Shown here in pieces: positions 8,456 through 15,011 of a stretch of DNA of 28,832 nt (positions are counted from its first letter, which is position 1; every line of letters begins with the position of its first letter). The position numbers and the translations under genes are program-made. This DNA is from Nitrospiraceae bacterium UBA2166 (GTDB lineage Bacteria; Nitrospirota; Nitrospiria; Nitrospirales; UBA2166): contig DCWI01000009.1 of the NCBI GenBank assembly GCA_002328825.1, positions 7,275 to 36,106 of the forward strand, given 5' to 3'. The notes beneath the pieces were generated by a model that saw nothing but the letters and a program-made list of their open reading frames with translations, did no database searches and was not told the origin of the DNA.

Positions 8456-10204
8456 TTATGGTTTGACAAGATGGAATTGCGTTTCGTACAGGGTGCGATA
8501 AGTTGAACTGCGAATTATAAGTTCGTCGTGCTTTCCTTGATCAATAATACGGCCTCCCATTAGCACTAAAATACGATCAGCATGTTGTAACGTCGCTAAA
8601 CGATGCGCGATAATAAAAGTGGTTCGATTGCGTGTTAATTCGTTCAGAGCTTCACGTATTTTTACTTCGGTTTCTGTGTCGATGCTTGAAGTGGCCTCGT
8701 CGAAGACAATGATTGGAGGGTCTTTGAGGAGAACGCGTGCGATGGCAAGTCGTTGCTTCTGCCCAACCGATAGTTTTACGCCACGTTCTCCTACATATGT
8801 CTCGTACTGTTCAGGGAGAGCGGTAATGAACTCGTGTGCTCTAGCTGCCGTAGCGACTATTTTGATGCGATGGAGATTCGCTGACAGATCGCCGTACGCA
8901 ATGTTTTCTCGTACTGTGTCATTGAAGAGAAATGGTTCCTGTTGCACCATTCCGATGTGATCGCGTACGTAAGAGAGTGGAAGTGTACGAAGATCATGAT
9001 TGTCGAGAATAATGCTTCCTTGTTTCACGTCATAGAATCGCATGAGGAGCTTGAAGAATGTGCTTTTCCCCGCTCCAGAATGCCCCACAAGAGCAATACG
9101 TTCCCCCGCCTGAACTGCAAAACTCATGTTAGTGAGGACCGGAGTGGAAGGGCGGTATCCAAACGTTACATTTTTAGCTGCCACATCTCCACGTAGACGG
9201 TGTGGTGGAGCTGTCACGCCCTGTTGGTCTTGGACCTCTGGCGTGGTATCGAGGATCTCGATGACACGATCGCCTGCTGCGAGTGCACTCTGAAGCATGT
9301 TGTTGACCGAATGAATTTGGTTGATTGGGACATAGAACAATGCAACGTAGGCAAGAAATGCAACGAGTTCGCCTACCGTAAGATGACCTGATTGAACCTG
9401 AATTGTTCCGTACCAGAGAATAAGGACGCTTCCAAGGCTTCCCACAAAAATCATACTGGGTGAATACGCGGCCCATAGGCGCATTACCTGAAGGGTGCTT
9501 TCGCAATAGGAGCTGCTTCGCTGGCTGAATCGCTGTTGTTCGTAGGAATGCCTGTTAAAGGACATGGTTTCGCGAATGCCTGAGAGTGCGTCCTGAAGAT
9601 AAGCGTTGAGGTCAGCTAGAGTTCGTCGAATTGTGTGGTAGAAACGATGGATAGTTTTGGTATACAGAACCGCAAAGATCACAAGTACTGGAATGGGAAG
9701 CAATGATAGAAGGGCTAGTTTCCAGTTGAGAGAGAACAAGATAATTGATATGCCTATCAGGGTTAATGATGCCATTAAAAGTGCTTCGAGCCCATCGATA
9801 AAGATACGTTCGATGTTCTCAACGTCATTACTGACACGGCTCATGATTTCTCCGGTTTGTCTGTGTTCGTAATAGGTGATTGAGAGGCGCTGGAGAGCCT
9901 CGAACACCTTTTCTCGGATATCGTAGATCACTTTTTGCTCAAGAATGTTATTGAAGCGGATTCGCAGGCTGGCTGCGATATTGCGGATAGTGTGTACGGC
10001 AAGGAGTGCGCCAATAAGCCAGGGGAGTAACTCTTCCTGTTGTTTCACAATGACATCATCGATGATGAGTTTAATTATCCATGGTGGAACAAGATCGAGT
10101 GCGGTTACGCCTGCTGCTGCGACCAAGGTGAGGGAGGAAAGTATCCAGTATGGGCGGATAAAAGCAAGGACGCGGAATAGGGATTTCAGTGATGGACCTC
10201 CCAT
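8456..10204 (-). CDS. ABC exporter, MsbA-like half transporter
   Basis: This is a 582-residue fused membrane and ATPase half-transporter. Six hydrophobic segments occupy residues 15-300. The nucleotide-binding domain shows Walker A GHSGAGKST (374-382), Q-loop Q421/Q422, signature LSVGQKQR (478-485), Walker B IIVFDEA (498-504) with catalytic E503, and switch histidine H534. It works as a dimer to export a hydrophobic substrate across the inner membrane. The layout is that of lipid A flippase MsbA and of multidrug exporters, and sequence alone does not separate them. The ATG at 10204 lies inside the end of lipA (19-bp overlap), so both are expressed together. It is intact and complete. Confidence 0.93.
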   Translation of the reverse strand: MGGPSLKSLFRVLAFIRPYWILSSLTLVAAAGVTALDLVPPWIIKLIIDDVIVKQQEELLPWLIGALLAVHTIRNIAASLRIRFNNILEQKVIYDIREKVFEALQRLSITYYEHRQTGEIMSRVSNDVENIERIFIDGLEALLMASLTLIGISIILFSLNWKLALLSLLPIPVLVIFAVLYTKTIHRFYHTIRRTLADLNAYLQDALSGIRETMSFNRHSYEQQRFSQRSSSYCESTLQVMRLWAAYSPSMIFVGSLGSVLILWYGTIQVQSGHLTVGELVAFLAYVALFYVPINQIHSVNNMLQSALAAGDRVIEILDTTPEVQDQQGVTAPPHRLRGDVAAKNVTFGYRPSTPVLTNMSFAVQAGERIALVGHSGAGKSTFFKLLMRFYDVKQGSIILDNHDLRTLPLSYVRDHIGMVQQEPFLFNDTVRENIAYGDLSANLHRIKIVATAARAHEFITALPEQYETYVGERGVKLSVGQKQRLAIARVLLKDPPIIVFDEATSSIDTETEVKIREALNELTRNRTTFIIAHRLATLQHADRILVLMGGRIIDQGKHDELIIRSSTYRTLYETQFHLVKP

Positions 10205-11124
10205 CCCTGCTGTTCAGCATGGTACGAGCTTCGAACAAGTGGTCCAGCTTCCACGTGAGTGAACCCCATGTTGATGCCGGTGTTGCGTAATTCTTCAAAT
10301 GCTTCTGGGTGATAGAATCGGGAGACTGGGCGGTGGTCGGTGGTTGGCTGAAGATATTGACCAATGGTGAGTATTGTGCAGTTGACCAAACGGAGATCTT
10401 GCATGACGGCTTTAATTTCTGCCATCGATTCGCCCATGCCGACGATCATTCCAGATTTCGTGGTGATATTGGATTGTGCTGTGTGTGCGAGCACATCAAG
10501 TGATCGTTGGTAGCTTCCTTGTGGGCGAATGGACTGGAAAAGGCGTGGCACTGTTTCGATATTGTGGTTCACGATGTCCGGATGAGCACTAAGAGTGACA
10601 TCAAGGGCATTGGTCTCTCCCTTGAAGTCGGGAATTAAAACTTCAATGCGACAATTGGGTGTTTGTGATCGAATGTGACGGATTGTTGCTGCAAACTCCC
10701 CGCTTCCACCATCCGGGAGATCGTCACGATTTGGGGAGGTGATGACTACGTGTCGAAGCCCTAAGCGTTCCACTGCCTGTGCGATTCTCAGGGGTTCTCC
10801 TGAGTCTATTGCAAGGGGTTTGCCTGTTGTAACGGAACAGTATTCGCAACGTCTAGTGCAAATCTCCCCGAGGATCATTAGAGTTGCGGTTTGATTGTTC
10901 CAGCATTCCCAGATATTAGGACACCGAGCTGCCTCGCAGATGGTGTGAAGTGAAAATTTCTCGGTGAGGTGTTTGATCTGGGCATAACGCCGTCCAGGAT
11001 TGAGGCGTACGCGAAACCATGGTGGGAGTGGTATACGGGTAGTGCCTGCTCTTGCCTGTGTCACGGGGACTGGTGTGTTTTCATGCAATGGAGACGGTCT
11101 TATCCCCGCACTTGACTCCAACAT
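10186..11124 (-). CDS. lipA: Lipoyl synthase
   Basis: This 312-residue radical SAM enzyme inserts two sulfurs into octanoyl chains on lipoyl domains. The auxiliary 4Fe-4S ligands are C63, C68 and C74 (CEAARCPNIWEC), the radical SAM cluster ligands C89, C93 and C96 (CTRRCEYC), and the C-terminal RSSYHA motif supplies the conserved serine ligand near residue 299. The auxiliary cluster is sacrificed each turnover and must be rebuilt, in known systems by Nfu-type carriers, and an nfu gene lies about 1.1 kb away across a divergent promoter region. The ATG at 11124 overlaps the ferredoxin gene by 25 bp. The first 30 residues are not conserved, so a later start is possible. Confidence 0.96.
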   Translation of the reverse strand: MLESSAGIRPSPLHENTPVPVTQARAGTTRIPLPPWFRVRLNPGRRYAQIKHLTEKFSLHTICEAARCPNIWECWNNQTATLMILGEICTRRCEYCSVTTGKPLAIDSGEPLRIAQAVERLGLRHVVITSPNRDDLPDGGSGEFAATIRHIRSQTPNCRIEVLIPDFKGETNALDVTLSAHPDIVNHNIETVPRLFQSIRPQGSYQRSLDVLAHTAQSNITTKSGMIVGMGESMAEIKAVMQDLRLVNCTILTIGQYLQPTTDHRPVSRFYHPEAFEELRNTGINMGFTHVEAGPLVRSSYHAEQQGWEVHH

Positions 11125-11447
11125 AGGCTATCGTCAATTTCTTTATCGGGATTGAGATCTCTGGCTTTTTGCAATAGAACCTCCTTGGTTTCGGAGAATT
11201 GAGGATCCGGTATGCAGCAGTCGTCTACAGGGCAGACGGCTTGGCATTGTATATCGTCAAAGTGCCCCACGCACTCTGTGCAACGATCATGGGTGATGAC
11301 GTAAAGAGTATCGCCCTCCCCGTCTCCTTCAGAGACCTTGTAGCCTTTGGCTTCGGCGTCACTTCTCACTTCAAAAATTGCTTCGTTGGGGCATTCAGGA
11401 AGGCATGCACCACAATTAATGCACTCTTCAGTAATTTTAACTGCCAT
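11100..11447 (-). CDS. 2[4Fe-4S] ferredoxin, YfhL/Allochromatium type
   Basis: This 115-residue electron carrier has two cluster motifs: C9, C12, C15 and C19 (CINCGACLPECP), and C56, C59, C68 and C72 (CTECVGHFDDIQCQAVCP). The eight-residue loop between C59 and C68 and the C-terminal helical tail of about 35 residues are marks of the Alvin/YfhL ferredoxin subgroup. Extra cysteines C77 and C78 follow. The start is firm: AGGAGG lies about 7 nt before the ATG at 11447. It is the first gene of the minus-strand row and overlaps lipA. An electron-donor role for lipoyl synthase is plausible but inferred from position alone. Confidence 0.95.
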   Translation of the reverse strand: MAVKITEECINCGACLPECPNEAIFEVRSDAEAKGYKVSEGDGEGDTLYVITHDRCTECVGHFDDIQCQAVCPVDDCCIPDPQFSETKEVLLQKARDLNPDKEIDDSLCWSQVRG

Positions 11448-11714
11448 TAAACGTCCTCCTCATTATTTCCTCTAGTAACTCTGTAAGTAGAGCACAAGAG
11501 CACGTATGCGTATTCCGGCCATGATAACAGTTTTCGGGGGCTGATTCCCAATACCAATATACCTTGAAGTGATGGGAAAAAGGGTAGAAGGATGGTTAAT
11601 ATGACCCACCTCATGCATAAGCAAAGGTTATTGTATCACAATGTTGACATTTATTTCTTCTTTTGGCTATGCTGAGGTCTTTCGAATTAGAGAGAAGATG
11701 CTTTATCAAACGGC
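11448..11714. promoter_or_regulatory. Divergent promoter region between the ferredoxin and Rrf2 genes
   Basis: These 267 bp separate two divergent Fe-S-related units. The plus-strand promoter and its palindrome are listed separately. For the minus-strand ferredoxin I find a strong ribosome site but no convincing -35/-10 pair. Shared control of both directions by the Rrf2 protein is an attractive inference that the sequence does not prove. Confidence 0.5.
11644..11673 (+). promoter_or_regulatory. Sigma-70 promoter of the Rrf2 gene with overlapping palindrome
   Basis: TTGACA (11644-11649) and TATGCT (11668-11673) are separated by 18 bp, which places the transcription start near 11680 and gives a leader of about 35 nt. 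The palindrome AATGTTGACATT (11640-11651) covers the -35 box. A dyad in that position could be an autorepression operator for the Rrf2 protein. It does not match the published IscR type 1 consensus, so the assignment is inference. Confidence 0.6.
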
Positions 11715-12161
11715 ATGAAAATCAGTCGGCTTGAAGAATATGGTTTGCGGTGCATGTTGCAGCTTGCGCAACATGCGGGAGAATCAATGAGGGTTGAGAC
11801 GATTGCGAGGCTAGAAGGGTTGTCAAAAGCTTATGTGGCAAAGATCATAGCTCCGCTGCGCCGAGCCGGTCTCGTCCTTAGTGTTCGTGGTGTGAAAGGG
11901 GGCTATCTCTTGGCCCGTTCGCCAGAAACAATTTCCCTCACGGAGATTTTGTTTTCGCTTGAGGCTACTGAAGTTGACGATGGGTTTTGTCGAACTCATA
12001 GTGGGAAGTGTCCACGGTGTATACATATGCCGGATTGTGGAATTCGAGCAATGTGGCTTTTAGTTACTGAGCAGGCATATCGTGCGCTTTCGCATATTAC
12101 ACTGGCTCAGTTGCTTGGAGAGGAAGTGGTGGTTACCAATCGCATTAAACAGTATTTTTAG
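11715..12161 (+). CDS. Rrf2-family regulator, probably Fe-S sensing (IscR-like)
   Basis: This 148-residue protein starts MKISRLEEYGLRCMLQLA and has the family winged helix-turn-helix (SKAYVAKIIAPLRRAGLVLSVRGVKGGYLLAR, about 36-70). Four cysteines follow, C92, C99, C102 and C108, spaced x6, x2 and x5. E. coli IscR uses three cysteines spaced x5 and x5 plus a histidine, so cluster coordination here must differ in detail. It lies directly upstream of nfu, mrp and DUF971 genes on the same strand, which strongly suggests control of Fe-S assembly. The ribosome site is weak. Sensing of cluster status, iron or nitric oxide is each possible. Confidence 0.88.
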   Translation: MKISRLEEYGLRCMLQLAQHAGESMRVETIARLEGLSKAYVAKIIAPLRRAGLVLSVRGVKGGYLLARSPETISLTEILFSLEATEVDDGFCRTHSGKCPRCIHMPDCGIRAMWLLVTEQAYRALSHITLAQLLGEEVVVTNRIKQYF

Positions 12162-12268
12162 AGAGTCTGGCACCGTCATTTATTCCAACTATCCAATAAT
12201 TAGTATTAGCATTGTTTTTTGTAGGCATGCTGCTGGCATGGATATGCTGAATAAAAGGGGATTAGGCT

Positions 12269-12823
12269 ATGGGAAAAGTTATCTCGATTGAATCGACACC
12301 CAATCCGCATGCAAAGAAATTCATGTTGGATAGGCCAATATGTACGGGAAACGCGCGATCGTTTGAAAAAACAAATGACAAGGAAGCAGATTCCTTGTCG
12401 TGTGCCTTGTTTAAGATTGAGCATGTTACTTCAATTTTTTATGTACAAGAGTGTGTGACGGTAAATAAGGCATTTGATGTTTCGTGGGAGATGCTGGAAC
12501 GACAGATTGCTTTGACGATTGAAGAAAACGTTGATGGCGTTACTGATGGCAGTGGGAGAGAGTCTGAATGGGGTAATGGTATTGGTACACCCTCCAACTC
12601 ACTTCTCGAAAAAATCAATGCAGCTTTGGACGAGAAAATTCGGCCAGCGTTAGCTGGTGATGGGGGTGGGCTCAATGTCATTGGTCTCGATGGATTCACA
12701 TTGAAGATTCACTACCAAGGAGCCTGCGGGAGCTGCCCAAGTGCAACTACAGGTACGCTGATGGCGATACAGGATTTACTCAAGAAAGATGTTGATGAGA
12801 GGATTCAGGTAAGCTTGGCTTAA
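12269..12823 (+). CDS. Nfu-type Fe-S cluster scaffold/carrier
   Basis: The 184-residue protein has two domains. Residues 4-85 match the Nfu N-terminal domain (SIESTPNPHAKKFML, then YVQECVTVNKAFDVSWEML), and residues 110-184 form the NifU C-terminal domain with the cluster-binding pair C153 and C156 (GACGSCPSA). It resembles mitochondrial NFU1 and bacterial Nfu proteins that deliver 4Fe-4S clusters to lipoyl synthase and other enzymes. The linker (about 88-110) is Gly/Ser/Glu-rich and flexible. The start has AGGGGA about 8 nt upstream. It precedes mrp by 12 bp. Two additional cysteines, C25 and C45, in the N-terminal domain are not typical ligands. Confidence 0.93.
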   Translation: MGKVISIESTPNPHAKKFMLDRPICTGNARSFEKTNDKEADSLSCALFKIEHVTSIFYVQECVTVNKAFDVSWEMLERQIALTIEENVDGVTDGSGRESEWGNGIGTPSNSLLEKINAALDEKIRPALAGDGGGLNVIGLDGFTLKIHYQGACGSCPSATTGTLMAIQDLLKKDVDERIQVSLA

Positions 12824-12835
12824 TGGGGAGAAATT

Positions 12836-13954
12836 ATGTCGGATGTGGCACACTCTGTGAGTGAGGAGGATGTTCTTTATGTTCTCCGAACCGTTCAAGA
12901 CCCTGATCTTCATAAAGATATTGTCAGTTTGGGTTTTATTAAGAATCTGGTGATTGAAGGGCCTAAAGTCAGCTTTGATGTTGAACTCACAACGCCTGCT
13001 TGTCCGGTAAAAGAACAACTAAAGCAAGAATGTTTTGACAAGGTAATGGATTTGGATGGCGTATTGGAAACAAATATTTCCATGACTGCAAATGTTCGTT
13101 CACGAACGGTTCAGAGCTCAATTTCTATAACAGGAGTTAAAAACGTTCTGGCCGTTGCGAGTGGAAAAGGGGGCGTGGGAAAATCCACGGCGAGTACCAA
13201 TATTGCGTTGGCGTTGAAGGCGACTGGGGCACGGGTTGGCTTGTTGGACGCGGATATTTATGGACCGAGTATTCCGACTATGTTGGGTATCGAAGGTGCA
13301 CCTGAAAGGACAGCAGAGAATAAGCTGGTTCCAAAAGAAAAGTTTGGGCTTCGCGTCATGTCGATGGGTTTTTTAGTCTCTGACGATGCTCCTGTGATAT
13401 GGCGTGGACCAATGGTGCATGGCATTCTTCAACAATTTCTTGGCCAGGTGATGTGGAATGATCTGGACTATCTCATTGTTGATATGCCTCCGGGAACGGG
13501 AGATGCGCAATTGACCCTCACACAGTCAGCCCCTCTCGCTGGTGCGGTCATTATCACGACTCCACAAGATGTTAGCCTAATTGATGCACGTCGTGGTCTG
13601 CGAATGTTTGAGAAGGTTAATGTTCCTGTGCTTGGTCTAATCGAGAACATGAGTTTTTTTGTCTGCGACTCATGTGATGCGCGGCATGATATTTTTCGCC
13701 ATGGAGGAGGGAAAAAGGTGAGTGAAGAGCTAGGAATTCCATTTCTTGGTGAGATTCCCATTGACCCCGACATTGCGCTTAGTGGGGATAAGGGTGTGCC
13801 TATTGTGGAGCGAGCTCCACAGTCTGCTTCGACTGAGGCGTATAAGGCGATTGCGTCAAATATGGCTTCGAGACTGAGTATGGCTTCCATAGAGCTAGAC
13901 CTTATTGATCCTGAAGACCTGAAATTGCAATGGAAAACTACGTCTCAGCAGTGA
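12836..13954 (+). CDS. Mrp/ApbC family P-loop Fe-S carrier
   Basis: This 372-residue ATPase carries Fe-S clusters to target proteins. An N-terminal MIP18/DUF59 domain covers about 10-85 (QDPDLHKDIVSLGFI, ACPVKEQL). The ParA-like domain has the deviant Walker A GKGGVGKST (110-118), VDMPPGTGD near 215-223, and the dimer-interface cluster pair C277 and C280 (CDSC) followed by HDIFRHGGG. GGGGAG lies 7 nt before the ATG. It sits between nfu and a DUF971 gene that overlaps its end, so the three are almost certainly one transcript. DUF59-Mrp fusions are common in bacteria. The names apbC and mrp are both used. Confidence 0.95.
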   Translation: MSDVAHSVSEEDVLYVLRTVQDPDLHKDIVSLGFIKNLVIEGPKVSFDVELTTPACPVKEQLKQECFDKVMDLDGVLETNISMTANVRSRTVQSSISITGVKNVLAVASGKGGVGKSTASTNIALALKATGARVGLLDADIYGPSIPTMLGIEGAPERTAENKLVPKEKFGLRVMSMGFLVSDDAPVIWRGPMVHGILQQFLGQVMWNDLDYLIVDMPPGTGDAQLTLTQSAPLAGAVIITTPQDVSLIDARRGLRMFEKVNVPVLGLIENMSFFVCDSCDARHDIFRHGGGKKVSEELGIPFLGEIPIDPDIALSGDKGVPIVERAPQSASTEAYKAIASNMASRLSMASIELDLIDPEDLKLQWKTTSQQ

Positions 13955-14283
13955 CTGAGAACCTCCCCGTGACCAACGTACTTCGACCTACCAAAATCCA
14001 GCAAATTGGTGAACATACATTAGGCATTACCTGGAATGATGGACATGAAAGCTGCTACCCTGTCAAGGTATTACGCGAAGCGTGTGAATGTGCGGTTTGC
14101 GTTGACGAATGGTCTGGAGAAAATCGTATTATGCCTGGGACTATTCCTGATGATGTGCATCCCATAGAGATCAATCCTGTTGGTCTTTACGGTATCCGTA
14201 TTGACTGGAGTGATGGGCATAACAGTGGCATTTATACTTTTCCTCATGTTAGATCTTTATGCTCATGTCAAATTTGCTCCTGA
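13930..14283 (+). CDS. DUF971 domain protein, Fe-S associated
   Basis: This 117-residue protein belongs to the DUF971 family (gamma-butyrobetaine hydroxylase N-terminal-like). It contains two copies of a strand-turn unit: LGITWNDGHESCYPVKVLREACECAVC and IRIDWSDGHNSGIYTFPHVRSLCSCQIC. Each ends in a C-x-C-x2-C cluster, giving potential metal ligands. The ATG at 13930 overlaps mrp by 25 bp. A GTG at 13951 would give a 4-bp GTGA overlap and is a real alternative, because the first seven residues look unconserved. Position behind nfu and mrp indicates a partner in cluster transfer. No enzymatic activity can be named. Confidence 0.85.
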   Translation: MENYVSAVTENLPVTNVLRPTKIQQIGEHTLGITWNDGHESCYPVKVLREACECAVCVDEWSGENRIMPGTIPDDVHPIEINPVGLYGIRIDWSDGHNSGIYTFPHVRSLCSCQICS

Positions 14284-14348
14284 TCCAAGTAATGTAGTGG
14301 TGTATGCTGGTGGAAGGTAGATATGCAGAGTTTGTAACTGATCAACGC

Positions 14349-14376
14349 TTGACATGCTATTGTAGCTCCCTATAAT
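14349..14376 (+). promoter_or_regulatory. Near-consensus sigma-70 promoter
   Basis: TTGACA (14349-14354) and TATAAT (14371-14376) are both perfect consensus hexamers with a 16-bp spacer. Transcription should begin near 14383, leaving a leader of about 100 nt before the RAM-domain gene. This is the strongest promoter I see in the window and separates this pair from the Fe-S operon upstream. High constitutive expression is expected, which would suit a ribosomal protein gene. Confidence 0.8.
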
Positions 14377-14377
14377 G

Positions 14378-14484
14378 CCCTCTCGTGAATTTTATCGGAT
14401 TTGCGAGTGTGAGGGAGAGCTAGGCGCGAAAGATAGGCTGTATCTTGGTAGTGCTTGGCGAAGTGGGCGATGCGAGGACGGTAG
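14378..14484 (+). promoter_or_regulatory. Structured 5' leader of the RAM-domain/bS22-like transcript
   Basis: AAGATA (14430-14435) and TATCTT (14441-14446) form a perfect 6-bp stem with a 5-nt loop. CCCTCTCG (14378-14385) can pair with CGA (14404-14406) and GAGGG (14411-14415) around a short bulge, although the predicted start near 14383 would trim its 5' side. I do not recognise a known riboswitch or small RNA family. Regulation through this leader is a possibility only. Confidence 0.35.
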
Positions 14485-14724
14485 ATGTCAACAAAAGCAT
14501 ATGTGCTCCTGAAGGTTAAAACGGGAAAAACGAAAGATGTTGTGAAGGCTCTGAATGCCGTATCTAGTGTGAAGCAGGTTCATCCATGCTTTGGCCAGCC
14601 CGATGTGTTTTGTTTTGTCGAAGTGAAAGACGAAAAAGGGCTTTCTGATCTTGTCATACGGACGATCCACACGATTGATGGGGTTGAAGAAACTGACACA
14701 CATATTGTGGCAGATACGGCGTAG
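14485..14724 (+). CDS. Stand-alone Lrp/AsnC ligand-binding (RAM) domain protein
   Basis: This 79-residue protein is almost entirely an AsnC_trans_reg/RAM domain: AYVLLKVKTGKTKDVVKAL, then VCFVEVKDEKGLSDLVIRTI-like core and a final strand EETDTHIVAD. There is no DNA-binding helix-turn-helix. Such stand-alone domains fold as alpha-beta sandwiches that oligomerise and bind small ligands, often amino acids. GAGGA lies 7-8 nt upstream of the ATG, and a consensus promoter precedes it. The next gene, 16 bp on, encodes a ribosomal-type mini-protein, an unexplained pairing. Whether this protein regulates anything is unknown. Confidence 0.88.
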   Translation: MSTKAYVLLKVKTGKTKDVVKALNAVSSVKQVHPCFGQPDVFCFVEVKDEKGLSDLVIRTIHTIDGVEETDTHIVADTA

Positions 14725-14740
14725 GATTGGGAACGATTGA

Positions 14741-14833
14741 ATGTCGAGTGTTGTGAAAAAGCGGCGAAAGAAGATGCGCAAACACAAGGATCGAAAACTG
14801 AGAAAACGTATGAAGTTTCAGCGGAGAAAGTAG
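14741..14833 (+). CDS. 30-residue bS22/AURKAIP1-COX24-like ribosomal protein
   Basis: The frame from ATG 14741 to TAG 14833 encodes MSSVVKKRRKKMRKHKDRKL and ten more residues ending in FQRRK. More than half of the residues are Lys or Arg. The pattern SVxKKRRKKMxKHKxRKLxKRxxxQRRK is that of the AURKAIP1/COX24 family, which includes mycobacterial small-subunit protein bS22 and mitochondrial mS38; in those ribosomes the peptide lies near helix 44 of the small subunit. It is shorter than usual gene-calling cut-offs. It probably shares the strong promoter at 14349 with the preceding gene. Identification is by recalled family pattern, and the ribosomal location here is inferred. Confidence 0.85.
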   Translation: MSSVVKKRRKKMRKHKDRKLRKRMKFQRRK

Positions 14834-15011
14834 TTTCCCCTTTCCCTCTGTTCCAAAGGTTCCTTCCATTTTTTACCTTTCACGCGTTTCTTGAGTAGAG
14901 TGCAGACAGTGGGAGGTTGCCTCTTTTTCCGAGGTCGCAAAAACGCTGCGCGCGGAGTCTGTATGAGGTGCGCGAGAATGCTTTTGGCAGGAGTTGCCCC
15001 TCCCTTGCTTT
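14834..15011. other. Convergent intergenic region
   Basis: This region separates the bS22-like gene and a convergent protease gene. A short stem followed by TTTTT (about 14917-14936, GGAGG-TTG-CCTC then T-run) could end plus-strand transcripts, but the stem is only 4-5 bp. No clear minus-strand terminator is seen. Confidence 0.3.

Noticed and set aside
12234..12249. Sigma-54-like -24/-12 element (TGGCATG, then TGCT) before nfu
   Set aside because: The GG to GC distance is one base shorter than the strict sigma-54 spacing.
14933..14990. Minus-strand terminator (CGCGC/GCGCG pairing, then TTTTT) for the Asp-repeat protease
   Set aside because: The stem is short with a long loop and the T-run is offset; not convincing.
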